NCBI RefSeq assembly: GCF_022565475.1
Contig: NZ_JAIUMR010000001.1
Location: 62,001-126,000 of the forward strand
DNA from: Aliidiomarina sp.
Lineage (GTDB): Bacteria; Pseudomonadota; Gammaproteobacteria; Enterobacterales; Alteromonadaceae
Direction of reading: 5' to 3'
DNA length: 64,000 nucleotides
Part shown: piece by piece, positions 46,809-54,638 of the stretch
Numbering within the stretch: position 1 is the first letter of the stretch
How the letters are laid out: the number at the start of each line of letters is the position of its first letter
Notes under the pieces: model-generated
Told to the model about the DNA's origin: nothing
Seen by the model: only the letters and a program-made list of their open reading frames with translations
Database searches by the model: none
Made by a program: the position numbers and the translations under genes

Positions 46809-48049
46809 ACGAGCGCTGATTTGCTGGCGCATAACTGAATCGCACTAATTGTTCGCTGCTTAAAGCCACCTTCGCAATAACACAAATAATAGTTCCACAT
46901 GCGCGAGAAACGCTCGTCATACCCCATGGGTTCGAGTTCGTGACGACGGTCATTGAAGCGCTGGCGCCAAGCATTCAGGGTCATGCCATAATCGAGGCCA
47001 ATGTCATTTAACGAGCGCACGACCATGTCCGTGTGCTTGCGATACATGGCGCTAATTAATTCAACCGAAGGTAAATAGCCACCGGGGAATATATACTTTT
47101 GAATAAAATCAACACTCCGGTTGTAGCGCTCTAAACGCTGGTCAGCAATGGTGATTGCTTGCAACACCATGAGCCCACCGGGTTTCAATAGAGCATTACA
47201 CTTTTTAAAGAAGGTGCTCATGTACTCAGCACCAACCGCCTCGATCATTTCCACAGAGACAAGTTTGTCGTACTGGCCGGTTAAATCGCGATAATCTTCT
47301 TGTAAAAGCGTGATCTGGTCTTGTAAGCCTTTCTCCTTGATGAGCTGCTCAGTGTACGCGTACTGCTCTGCCGAAATGGTAGTCGTGGTGACTTTACAGC
47401 CATATCGTTCGGCGGCAAAGATGGCCAAGCCGCCCCAGCCCGTACCGATCTCAACAAGGTGGTCCGTCGGCTGAAGTTGTAATTGATCACACAGACGACG
47501 TAGTTTCTCCTCTTGAGCGTCTTCAAGCGACATTTCTGGCGATACAAAAACTGCACTGGAATATTGCAACCGCGTATCGAGGAAGCGCGTATATAACTCA
47601 TTGCCTAAATCGTAATGGGCTGCAATGTTCTCTTTCGCTCGGGTTTTGCTGTTGCGGCGACGAACGTGCGACAACATATGTAGCGGCCAAGTTAACCAAG
47701 ACAGACGTTTTTCTAACGCATCCAAAACGTTCAGGTTGGCAGCGAAAAATTCAATCACGGACGTCAAATCAGGCGACGTCCAGTGCCCTGCCATGAAGGC
47801 CTCGCCGGCGCCGATATCACCCGAAAAAACCATGGCTTGATAGGTTTTGCCATTCAGTACATTAATTTCTGCACGCGGCCCCGGCAACTGTCCCTGGAAG
47901 TGCGCGACTTCACGATTATTTTCTTTGACGAGAAAGCTACCGCGTTGACTGCGGGATAGTACGGCAAATAAAACGCGTCGAGCGAAGCGCTCTATTTTTG
48001 AAACGGTTTGCATAGAAGTCACAAAAGATTCACTGGTTGATAAAGACAT
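46805..48049 (-). CDS. Cfa-family SAM-dependent fatty-acyl-phospholipid methyltransferase, atypical
   Basis: 414 residues. Family members add a methylene or methyl group from SAM to double bonds of membrane lipids. The SAM site is LVEIGTGWGGLAIFAAERYG (about 198-217); AHYDLGNELYTRFLD, KYIFPGGYLPS and YYLCYCEGGF are conserved. Against E. coli Cfa aligned by eye, the bicarbonate ligands Glu239 and Tyr317 are kept (Glu270, Tyr354), but Cys139 is Ser165 (LQYSSAVF) and His266 is Gln297 (VLQAIT). This base closes the cyclopropane ring in classical Cfa, so a methylated, still unsaturated product is plausible. AAGGAACC precedes the start. I withhold the symbol cfa for this reason. Confidence 0.85.
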   Translation of the reverse strand: MSLSTSESFVTSMQTVSKIERFARRVLFAVLSRSQRGSFLVKENNREVAHFQGQLPGPRAEINVLNGKTYQAMVFSGDIGAGEAFMAGHWTSPDLTSVIEFFAANLNVLDALEKRLSWLTWPLHMLSHVRRRNSKTRAKENIAAHYDLGNELYTRFLDTRLQYSSAVFVSPEMSLEDAQEEKLRRLCDQLQLQPTDHLVEIGTGWGGLAIFAAERYGCKVTTTTISAEQYAYTEQLIKEKGLQDQITLLQEDYRDLTGQYDKLVSVEMIEAVGAEYMSTFFKKCNALLKPGGLMVLQAITIADQRLERYNRSVDFIQKYIFPGGYLPSVELISAMYRKHTDMVVRSLNDIGLDYGMTLNAWRQRFNDRRHELEPMGYDERFSRMWNYYLCYCEGGFKQRTISAIQLCASKSALV

Positions 48050-48093
48050 ATCGGTTCCTTGGATACTTAGAACGCACGTTCATATAAGTACAA

Positions 48094-48855
48094 CTACTCA
48101 TTAATGTTGCGGCGCGCATGTCCATAAAATGGCACTCGTTTCAGAGCAAGCCGTAATGCTTGCCAGTAGATTCCCGCCACCGCTTTGACAGTCATCCATG
48201 GCGTTTTGTTGAATACGTAGCGAATATTTGATCGGTTTAGTGGTAAGCGTTTTAAATTCATACTGGCGGTAAAAATTTTTTCTTTACGCCATAACTCAAT
48301 AGTGACGCCAAGCGGTGCGCCCTCCCGCAGTTCCGGCAACCGTAATTGCCAGCGATAGTCCATCTCGATTGGATTAAAGGGCGATACATGAAATGATTTT
48401 TCGTGTTCGAGTGCTTGGTCCAACGCAAGTAAATAGTAATGACGTTCATTCCAGGGTGTATTGCTCACTTCCGCCAACAGGTGCGTGAACGTTCCGTTTT
48501 CATCAGCGAGGTAGTAGCAATTCAGTGGACTAAAATAAATGCCAAAGCAGCGCACATTACCAAGTAAATAGACACGTCCTTGCAGCGGACGTCCAGCCAA
48601 TGCCGACATTTTCGCACGCACTTTATCCGCCAAACGCGGATGGCTTGCGCTCGACTCGTCACGCAGATAATCCGAGCTACGAAACATAAAGGCCGCAAAG
48701 CCGCCATCGATCGACAACAACCGACTTGTTTTACTCGCTGAATCGAGATCATCGAGATCAAACCACCATTGCGACAACCTATAACCGAAACCATGGGTTT
48801 TCGGGGTGAAGCGTTGATGGCCAATCTGACCTAAATAAATTGCATGATTATTCAT
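48094..48855 (-). CDS. DUF1365 protein (COG3496)
   Basis: 253 residues from ATG 48855, overlapping the stop of the flavoprotein gene. DUF1365 opening: AIYLGQIGHQRFTPKTHGFGY, then VYLLGNVRCFGIYFSPLNCYYL, EVSNTPWNERHYYLL and KSFHVSPFNPIEMDYRW, all typical. The family has no proven reaction but always travels with a COG2907 flavoprotein and a Cfa-like methyltransferase, and belongs to the RpoE-ChrR regulon in Rhodobacter. A role in lipid modification, perhaps oxygen insertion or binding of the acyl chain, is inferred from that linkage. His-rich segments (RHYYLL, FHVSPFNP) could bind a metal but this is not shown. Confidence 0.85.
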   Translation of the reverse strand: MNNHAIYLGQIGHQRFTPKTHGFGYRLSQWWFDLDDLDSASKTSRLLSIDGGFAAFMFRSSDYLRDESSASHPRLADKVRAKMSALAGRPLQGRVYLLGNVRCFGIYFSPLNCYYLADENGTFTHLLAEVSNTPWNERHYYLLALDQALEHEKSFHVSPFNPIEMDYRWQLRLPELREGAPLGVTIELWRKEKIFTASMNLKRLPLNRSNIRYVFNKTPWMTVKAVAGIYWQALRLALKRVPFYGHARRNINE

Positions 48856-50149
48856 AATAGGCCGGTTCATCCGCAACGACTTCAATGCCTAGTCGACGAA
48901 CAACATCAACAGCACTACGCACACCGTCTTCATGGAAACCACTGTACCAATAAGCACCGCAGAAATGGGTATGGTTGTGTCCACAAATTTCATGCCGCCG
49001 GGCTCGCGCTTGAAATGACGAGACCGAATACACCGGATGGGCGTACTTAAAGGTGCGCAAGATCTTACTTGGCTCTATCGCGGCAGTATTGTTTAAGGTG
49101 ACACAGAATGTCACCGGAGCCTGTTGAATTCCCTGCAAAATATTCATGTTGTAGGTCACCGTCGCTGGTAACTCAGCACCCTCACGTCCCTGATCCTTCG
49201 GCAGGCGATAATTCCAACTGGCCCATGCCGCTTTACGGCGCGGTAACTGGCCGATATCGGTGTGCAAAACAACCTCATTCTCTTGATACGGAATACCTTG
49301 GAGGATCTCAGTTTCTGCGGGCGTCGCATCAGCAAGTAGTGCGAGTGCTTGATCACTGTGGCAGGCAAAAATAACCTGATCAAACTGCTCCTCGCGCTGA
49401 TCTGCAAAGTGCAAGGTAACGCCGTCAGGATTACGGCTTACAGCGGCCACGTTCGCGTTCAGTATGATTCTCTCCGCGAAAGGAGCCGTCAATGCAGGAA
49501 TATAGCTACGTGAGCCCCCTTTAATGACATGCCATTGTGGTCGATCCTGAATATTTAACAGGCCATGATTTATGAAGAAACGCAGAAAAAACCCGAGAGG
49601 AAACTGACTAGATTCACGCAAACTTGCAGACCATATTGCCGCACACATAGGTAATAAGTAGTTCTGCGAAAAGTCATCACCTAAACCTAACTCGGCAACG
49701 AAATCAGCGAGGGTCAGTGTATCGAGCTCGACTTGACTGCGCTCTGCCAATGCTTGTTTTGCAGCTTTATTAAAGGCAACAATGTCGCTCAGCATTCGAT
49801 AGAAGCGTGGACGGAATAAATTACGTTTTTGCGCAAAGAGAGTGGCAAATGAATGACCATTATATTCGAGTCCCGTGACTGGGTTGGTCACACTAAAACT
49901 CATTTCCGTGTCTTGCCAGTCGACGCCGTTGGCGCGTAGCAAGGTCTTAAAATGCGGGTAAGTCCGGTCATTAAAGACAATAAAACCTGTATCGATGGCA
50001 AATTTCGAGCCCTCTACTTCAACATCTATGGTTGCTGTATGGCCGCCAATATAATCATTTTTTTCAAACATCCATACAGTGTGTTCACGACTGAGCAGAT
50101 GTGCTGCAGTCATCCCGGCGATGCCGGAGCCTATCACGGCTATTTTCAT
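48848..50149 (-). CDS. FAD-dependent amine-oxidase-like flavoprotein (COG2907)
   Basis: 433 residues. The dinucleotide fold starts at once: KIAVIGSGIAGMTAAHLLSREH, then MFEKNDYIGGHTATIDVE, which binds FAD. Further family motifs are FAIDTGFIVFNDRTYPHFKTLL, LPMCAAIWSASL and the C-terminal GAYWYSGFHEDGVRSAVDVVRRLG, where the flavin is closed in. It resembles carotenoid and polyamine oxidases more than true amine oxidases. In ECF/ChrR regulons it sits with the Cfa-like and DUF1365 genes, and related proteins have been tied to fatty-acyl desaturation on the way to furan fatty acids (from memory, not checked). Its end overlaps the DUF1365 start by eight bases. Confidence 0.88.
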   Translation of the reverse strand: MKIAVIGSGIAGMTAAHLLSREHTVWMFEKNDYIGGHTATIDVEVEGSKFAIDTGFIVFNDRTYPHFKTLLRANGVDWQDTEMSFSVTNPVTGLEYNGHSFATLFAQKRNLFRPRFYRMLSDIVAFNKAAKQALAERSQVELDTLTLADFVAELGLGDDFSQNYLLPMCAAIWSASLRESSQFPLGFFLRFFINHGLLNIQDRPQWHVIKGGSRSYIPALTAPFAERIILNANVAAVSRNPDGVTLHFADQREEQFDQVIFACHSDQALALLADATPAETEILQGIPYQENEVVLHTDIGQLPRRKAAWASWNYRLPKDQGREGAELPATVTYNMNILQGIQQAPVTFCVTLNNTAAIEPSKILRTFKYAHPVYSVSSFQARARRHEICGHNHTHFCGAYWYSGFHEDGVRSAVDVVRRLGIEVVADEPAYYE

Positions 50150-50198
50150 CGGTAGTCATTCCTAATTCATCGAAACAAGGCAAAACAAACGTCAACCA

Positions 50199-50936
50199 TC
50201 ATTGATTGCGCATACGCGCAGAAAGAGCGATCTGCCAGCGGTACGGCAAGCGATGGAGCGCTGCTAAAATCAAACCGAAGATACGTGGAAAGGCAATATG
50301 TGGTTTACCTCGCTGCAAACCTTTTTGAATCGCTTCACTCGCTTTGGTGACGGAAATGCGCATAGGCATCTCAAAGTCATTGGCGTCGGTCATCGGTGTT
50401 TCAACAAACCCAGGCGAAATGGTTGTCACCGCAATCCCGTGTGGGCGTAGATCTGAACGTAAACTACCGGCAAAGTAATGCACTGCTGCTTTGCTGGCAC
50501 CATAGGCCTCCGCGCGAGTGAAAGGAATCAGCCGAGCCATACTGTCGACAATCGCTATGCGACTTCCTGCACGCAGTACTTTCACCAGTGCCTCGCAACA
50601 ATACACAACGCCGAAAAAATTCGCGGCAAAAACACGCTCAACCAGTGCTGCATCGAAATTCATCACATCGTCTACGTATTCACAAACGCCCGCATTTAAA
50701 ATCGCCAAATCGATATCAGTAAGGTTTGCCAACGTTTGATGCACCTCTGCTTGCACGGTTACATCGAAAACCAGAGGGCGAAAACGTTCTTGCTCTGCAA
50801 GGTTCAGTGTCGACCGAAATGCGTCGAGTTTTTCTGCGTTACGTCCACAGACATACACCGTATGACCAGCGGCTAAATAGTCGCACGTGAGCTGCTTACC
50901 GATTCCTGAGCTCGCGCCCGTAATTAAAATGTTCAT
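50199..50936 (-). CDS. Short-chain dehydrogenase/reductase
   Basis: 245 residues, classical SDR. Cofactor motif ILITGASSGIGKQL at residue 3, with CGRNAEKLDA favouring NADP(H); the N-A-G motif is LAILNAGVCEY; catalytic Ser lies in RIAIVDSMARL, and Tyr/Lys in AEAYGASKAAVHYF. SPGFVETPMTD follows as usual. The C-terminus has a hydrophobic/basic stretch (RIFGLILAALHRLPYRWQIAL), which may attach it to the membrane. The start overlaps the NTF2-like gene as ATGA. A reductase of this type is standard in ECF/ChrR clusters; the substrate is unknown, possibly a lipid carbonyl formed by photo-oxidation. Confidence 0.88.
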   Translation of the reverse strand: MNILITGASSGIGKQLTCDYLAAGHTVYVCGRNAEKLDAFRSTLNLAEQERFRPLVFDVTVQAEVHQTLANLTDIDLAILNAGVCEYVDDVMNFDAALVERVFAANFFGVVYCCEALVKVLRAGSRIAIVDSMARLIPFTRAEAYGASKAAVHYFAGSLRSDLRPHGIAVTTISPGFVETPMTDANDFEMPMRISVTKASEAIQKGLQRGKPHIAFPRIFGLILAALHRLPYRWQIALSARMRNQ

Positions 50937-51385
50937 GAGCCCTCCATTTTCCTACGCACTTTATTGATGACCCACCCCAACACAGGCACATGCTCATACA
51001 CCATAGCGCCAAGATCGTAATAGTCGACATGCTCTTTAATAAGGTTGGAGTCTTCGGCAAAGCGCAAATGACTCGTGCCCGGCACCTGAATTTCCCGACC
51101 ACCCGCAAGTTTTTCGTGCTGTAACCGCATTTGCCAGACTAAAAAGGCCTGTTCGCGGTCAACCATTTCGGTTTCGATGGCAAATTTACAGTGGATTGCA
51201 TTCGCTAAACCATGGTCCAAATAATGCAAAAGGTTATCTCGCCCTTGCACTAACTGCACTGGATCTTTGAACGTTAAATCCTCGATGTAAATTTGGTCAA
51301 GTGTAGTCAGGTTGCTTTCGCCTAGATCACTATAGAAGTCACGAAAGCGAGTTATTAATTCACGTCGTTCAGCGGTTTTAATCAT
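50933..51385 (-). CDS. NTF2/SnoaL-like small protein
   Basis: 150 residues. The pattern fits an NTF2-like alpha+beta cone: an N-terminal helix (ERRELITRFRDFYSDLG), YIEDLTFKDPVQLVQGRDNLLHYLDHGL, then alternating strands (CKFAIETEMVDREQAFLVWQMRL, HLRFAEDSNLIKEHVDYYDLGAMVYEHVP). The DPVQLVQG-type loop and the VDYYD turn are common in bacterial SnoaL-like proteins, some of which are isomerases or binding proteins. No clear catalytic pair can be claimed. AGAGGGAT precedes the start. It is translationally coupled to the SDR, which suggests that the two act together. Confidence 0.78.
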   Translation of the reverse strand: MIKTAERRELITRFRDFYSDLGESNLTTLDQIYIEDLTFKDPVQLVQGRDNLLHYLDHGLANAIHCKFAIETEMVDREQAFLVWQMRLQHEKLAGGREIQVPGTSHLRFAEDSNLIKEHVDYYDLGAMVYEHVPVLGWVINKVRRKMEGS

Positions 51386-51411
51386 GACCTATCCCTCTTC
51401 TCTTCAGGCTA

Positions 51412-52845
51412 TTAACCTTTCGCTGCTTTAAACATAGCAATAAATTGTTCGCGACGTTCACTATGATCGACGATCGGCTGCGGATAGGGACTTTCATCAC
51501 CATAGGTGGCTCGTAGATAACTTGCAGGTTCATGAATGTATTTTGTCGGGACCGGTTCTAATTCCTTGATCCACTTACGAATGTATTCACCATCAGGATC
51601 AAATTTCTCACTTTGTCGAGCGGGATTAAATACACGAAAATACGGCGCTGCATCGGTTCCTGTTCCCGCACTCCACTGCCAGCCGCCGTTATTAGCGGGA
51701 AAACTCCCATCGATCAAACGTTGCATAAAATAACGCTCACCCCAACGCCAATCGATATGTAAGTCTTTCACTAAAAAGCTAGCTACAATCATTCTGACCC
51801 GATTATGCATCCAGCCAGTCGCATTTAATTGCCGCATGCCGGCGTCAACAATCGGAAACCCGGTCGTTCCCTCACACCATGCTTTGAATTCACGGGCATT
51901 GTTCCGCCACTTAATCGCGTCCGTTTCAGCGACAAAACTTTCGCCGCGACTGAGGCGCGGTTCATGAAACATGAGGTGTTGATAAAACTCACGCCAAGCA
52001 ATCTCTGACAACCAGGTATGCATCCCTTGATTAAGTCCGTGAGGGAACTCAGGGCTATGTTTTTGCAGCAGATGCAAAACGACCCGTGGTGATATCACGC
52101 CAATTTCAAAGTACGCTGAGAGGATTGACGTGCCATCAATTGCCGGTCGATCGCGATCGGACTTGTAGGCACTCACCCGCTCACGAACAAAGGCTTGCGT
52201 TTGCCGGCGAATATCAGACTCGGAAACCGACCATCCTTCGCTCGTCAAAACAGGTACTGCATCCTGCAATGGTTGTTCTCTGCTAACTCGATGCTCAACG
52301 TTGCTGCTCTTTAACAGCGCGTCGCGTGTGTATGGCGGCGATACCTCATTCTCTGCTAAACGCTTTAGCCAGGCTTTAAAAAACGGCGTGAATACGCGAT
52401 AGTATTCGCCTTTACCGTTTTTGATCTGCTCAGGTGCAACACAGAGATTGCTGTCGCATTGAACGACGTCGATGCCTGCAGCCCGCAATCGCGCATCGAC
52501 AGCCGCATCACGATTAAGTTCATCGAGCGGATAATCACGGTTCCAAAAGACCCTATCAAGTTTCTGAGTATGGCAAAACTGACTGATAAGCTCTGGCACT
52601 TGCGCATAGTCATCTGTGCTAAACACGGTCAATTCAATGCCTAAGCTAGCTAAATCGTCGGCTAAGGCGCACAGGCGGCGCTCATATAGATCCCACTTAA
52701 TTGCCGACCAATCATGCTGTAGCCATTGTTTGGGCGTACGTACAACGATTGCTTTAACCGTTTGATGACGTTCGCAAGCAAGCCTGAGCGCATCATTATC
52801 CAATAACCGCAAGTCGTTACGAAACCAAACGAGTGCATTGCCCAT
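51412..52845 (-). CDS. phrB: Deoxyribodipyrimidine photolyase (class I CPD)
   Basis: 477 residues from ATG 52845 (GAGGAAGG upstream; GTG 52851 lies on the Shine-Dalgarno). Photolyase uses blue light and reduced FAD to split cyclobutane pyrimidine dimers. The N-terminal antenna domain begins NALVWFRNDLRLLDNDAL. The FAD domain has EIAWREFYQHLMF, WCEGTTGFPIVDAGMRQL, NATGWMHNRVRMIVASFL, VKDLHIDWRWGERYF and NNGGWQWSAGTGTDAAPYFR with conserved electron-transfer tryptophans, and IFNP-like VFNPARQSEKFDPDGEYIRKW. It strongly resembles E. coli PhrB. It follows the ybgA-like gene, as in E. coli, and heads the lipid-modification genes. Confidence 0.96.
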   Translation of the reverse strand: MGNALVWFRNDLRLLDNDALRLACERHQTVKAIVVRTPKQWLQHDWSAIKWDLYERRLCALADDLASLGIELTVFSTDDYAQVPELISQFCHTQKLDRVFWNRDYPLDELNRDAAVDARLRAAGIDVVQCDSNLCVAPEQIKNGKGEYYRVFTPFFKAWLKRLAENEVSPPYTRDALLKSSNVEHRVSREQPLQDAVPVLTSEGWSVSESDIRRQTQAFVRERVSAYKSDRDRPAIDGTSILSAYFEIGVISPRVVLHLLQKHSPEFPHGLNQGMHTWLSEIAWREFYQHLMFHEPRLSRGESFVAETDAIKWRNNAREFKAWCEGTTGFPIVDAGMRQLNATGWMHNRVRMIVASFLVKDLHIDWRWGERYFMQRLIDGSFPANNGGWQWSAGTGTDAAPYFRVFNPARQSEKFDPDGEYIRKWIKELEPVPTKYIHEPASYLRATYGDESPYPQPIVDHSERREQFIAMFKAAKG

Positions 52846-52876
52846 GTTCACCTTCCTCTTTAATTATCAGCCCCTT

Positions 52877-53821
52877 TTACAGACCGTAACGCAATTTGAG
52901 ATCATCGGGATACGGCTGAAAATAAGATTGGCTCTGAAGATAAGCGTCAGGGTACATATTCAAGTAGTGCCGCATCATGGTTAATGGCGCGGCTAAGGGC
53001 TCTGTTCCTTTGCGATAATCAAGAATGAGATTTGCTAATGCCGTGCGTTGCTTAGAGTCAATATGTTTGCGGAAATAGCCTTGCACATGTTGTAAGACAT
53101 TGGTGTGGTCGCGGCGCGATGCGGGCCCGGTGAGCGCGCGCATCAAACGAAAAATATAGTTACTCAGAAACGCCTCATGCAGTTCCTTCTGTTCGGCAAG
53201 CTCTTTGCCAAGCGCTCGATACACAGGTTGATTATGCGCAAGCAACAGTAGCTTGTGACGTGCATGAAATTGATACAAATCTTTTTTGCTAACCGGTTGT
53301 GGCAGATTCTTCCACTCATAGTAAACATACAGGCGTAAAACAAAGTTTTCCCGTAACGCAGGGTCATTCAAACGCCCATCCTCTTCCATTGGCAATGCTG
53401 GGTACAGTTCACGCAGACGAGCAGCGAAAATACCCATACCTTCTTTGCGATTTGCATTGCTTTCTTCGTTGTATAAACGCACGCGTTCCATGCCACAACT
53501 CGGCGATTTAGCACAGAGTACATAACCAGAGAGCTTATCCAATTGACTTGTTCGCACGGATGCGAAATGGGCTAAACGTTCAGTCACATCCTCGCCCGTC
53601 TTCTGCACGACCGCACGCGTATCTTCTGGGGTACCCACCAAGCGAATGGTTGGACGTGGCACAGTCATGCCAATCCCAACTTCAGGGCACAAAGGCAGGT
53701 ATTCGACATGTTTTGCTAATTGATTCTGGCAGAAGTCGTTGGCTTTATGGCCACCATCATAGCGGACATTCTGCCCAGTGAGACATGCGCTAATTCCAAC
53801 ATACACAGGCTCTTGAAGCAT
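52877..53821 (-). CDS. DUF523-DUF1722 protein (YbgA-like)
   Basis: 314 residues with two parts. Residues 1-150 form a DUF523 domain (VGISACLTGQNVRYDGGHK, LCPEVGIGMTVPRPTIRL, LCAKSPSCGMERVRLY) with conserved cysteines that may bind a metal or iron-sulphur cluster. Residues 190-305 form the DUF1722/YbgA domain (QFHARHKLLLLAHNQPVYRALG, then LANLILDYRKGTEPLAAPLTM). E. coli YbgA has only the second part and also lies directly before phr. Some relatives are linked to 2-thiouracil removal (the TudS fold resembles DUF523), which is family knowledge and not shown here. The start has AGGAATAGGA upstream. First gene of the ten-gene minus run, divergent from the LON-domain gene. Confidence 0.85.
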   Translation of the reverse strand: MLQEPVYVGISACLTGQNVRYDGGHKANDFCQNQLAKHVEYLPLCPEVGIGMTVPRPTIRLVGTPEDTRAVVQKTGEDVTERLAHFASVRTSQLDKLSGYVLCAKSPSCGMERVRLYNEESNANRKEGMGIFAARLRELYPALPMEEDGRLNDPALRENFVLRLYVYYEWKNLPQPVSKKDLYQFHARHKLLLLAHNQPVYRALGKELAEQKELHEAFLSNYIFRLMRALTGPASRRDHTNVLQHVQGYFRKHIDSKQRTALANLILDYRKGTEPLAAPLTMMRHYLNMYPDAYLQSQSYFQPYPDDLKLRYGL

Positions 53822-53854
53822 TCCTATTCCTTTTAAATTTGTTTTATCGAAGAT

Positions 53855-53884
53855 AGATCCACTTTCCCCATCCTGACGTAAATT
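53855..53884 (+). promoter_or_regulatory. Candidate ECF11-type promoter before the LON-domain gene
   Basis: AGATCC (53855-53860), 18-base spacer, TAAATT (53879-53884). This resembles the RpoE-ChrR promoter form known from Rhodobacter (TGATCC-like -35, about 18 bases, TA-rich -10). The same GATC lies in the shared divergent region with ybgA-phrB. Motif matching was by eye. Confidence 0.33.
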
Positions 53885-53949
53885 TCTGCAAACGCCAACT
53901 ACCGGCGCAAAATTAGTTTTCTTTAAGCCGTCTTCACAGGAAATTCGTT

Positions 53950-54570
53950 ATGTCCATGCCGAGTACACAGCAACTTGGATTGTTTCCGCTAACGTCGACC
54001 GTGTTACCGGGTGGACGAATGCAGTTGCGTGTTTTTGAACCGCGGTACTTGCGCTTAGTTCGCGAGTCCTTACGCGAACAGTCAGGTTTCGGATTGTGCA
54101 TGCTCAATCCAGACGGTGACTGTGACAAAAATACGCACATCCACAAAATTGGCACTTTAGTTCGAATTGTTGACTTCGAAAGCTTGCCCGACGGTTATTT
54201 GGGTATCACCATTATTGGTGAGCGTTTATTTGAAATTGAGACATTGGCGACCGAATCAGACGGTTTACGTCGAGCCAAAGTCCAGTTCAAGTCGATGGAT
54301 GCGAGTGACACTTGCCTGCAGGAGCAGGCATGGCCACTTGAGTTGCAGCAGCGTCTGCAAGAGGTTTTTACTAACTATCCTGAGTTTGCAAGACTCTATC
54401 CAGAGCATAATTTTGACGACCCGCTCTGGGTCTGTAATCGTTGGCTTGAAATTCTACCGTTACCAAGCGACGTCAAACAAGAGCTTCTGAGTGGTAATGA
54501 TTTTTACCAAATGCAAAGCTACCTTGCGCAGCTGTTTGCAGAAAATGAACAACAGAATGAACCAAACTGA
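53950..54570 (+). CDS. LON substrate-binding-domain protein
   Basis: 206 residues. It has only the N-terminal LON (PUA-like) domain of Lon protease: LGLFPLTSTVLPGGRMQLRVFEPRYLRLVRE, then FGLCMLN, IHKIGTLVRIVDFESLPDGYLGITIIGERLFEI, followed by a helical part ending LLSGNDFYQMQSYLAQLF. No AAA+ or protease domain follows. In Lon this domain recognises substrates, so such stand-alone proteins may act as adaptors. CAGGAAATT precedes the start. It lies directly before the ECF sigma gene on the same strand, in the position it also holds in other marine ECF/ChrR loci (from memory), suggesting a part in the stress response. Confidence 0.86.
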   Translation: MSMPSTQQLGLFPLTSTVLPGGRMQLRVFEPRYLRLVRESLREQSGFGLCMLNPDGDCDKNTHIHKIGTLVRIVDFESLPDGYLGITIIGERLFEIETLATESDGLRRAKVQFKSMDASDTCLQEQAWPLELQQRLQEVFTNYPEFARLYPEHNFDDPLWVCNRWLEILPLPSDVKQELLSGNDFYQMQSYLAQLFAENEQQNEPN

Positions 54571-54597
54571 TCTTTTTCAGAGTGCATTGCGTTATCT
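54568..54597 (+). promoter_or_regulatory. Candidate autoregulatory ECF11-type promoter of the sigma-chrR operon
   Basis: TGATCT (54568-54573, overlapping the stop of the LON gene), 18-base spacer, TTATCT (54592-54597). The predicted start near 54605 gives a leader of about 35 bases. Same layout as the candidate at 53855. Confidence 0.4.
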
Positions 54598-54638
54598 CAT
54601 TAAGTAAGTTTGGAGCGGGTTCAATAAAGGCGTACACT

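Noticed and set aside
46805-48049. Plain annotation as cyclopropane-fatty-acid synthase
   Set aside because: Two catalytic bicarbonate ligands appear replaced, so the family is sure but the cyclopropane product is not.
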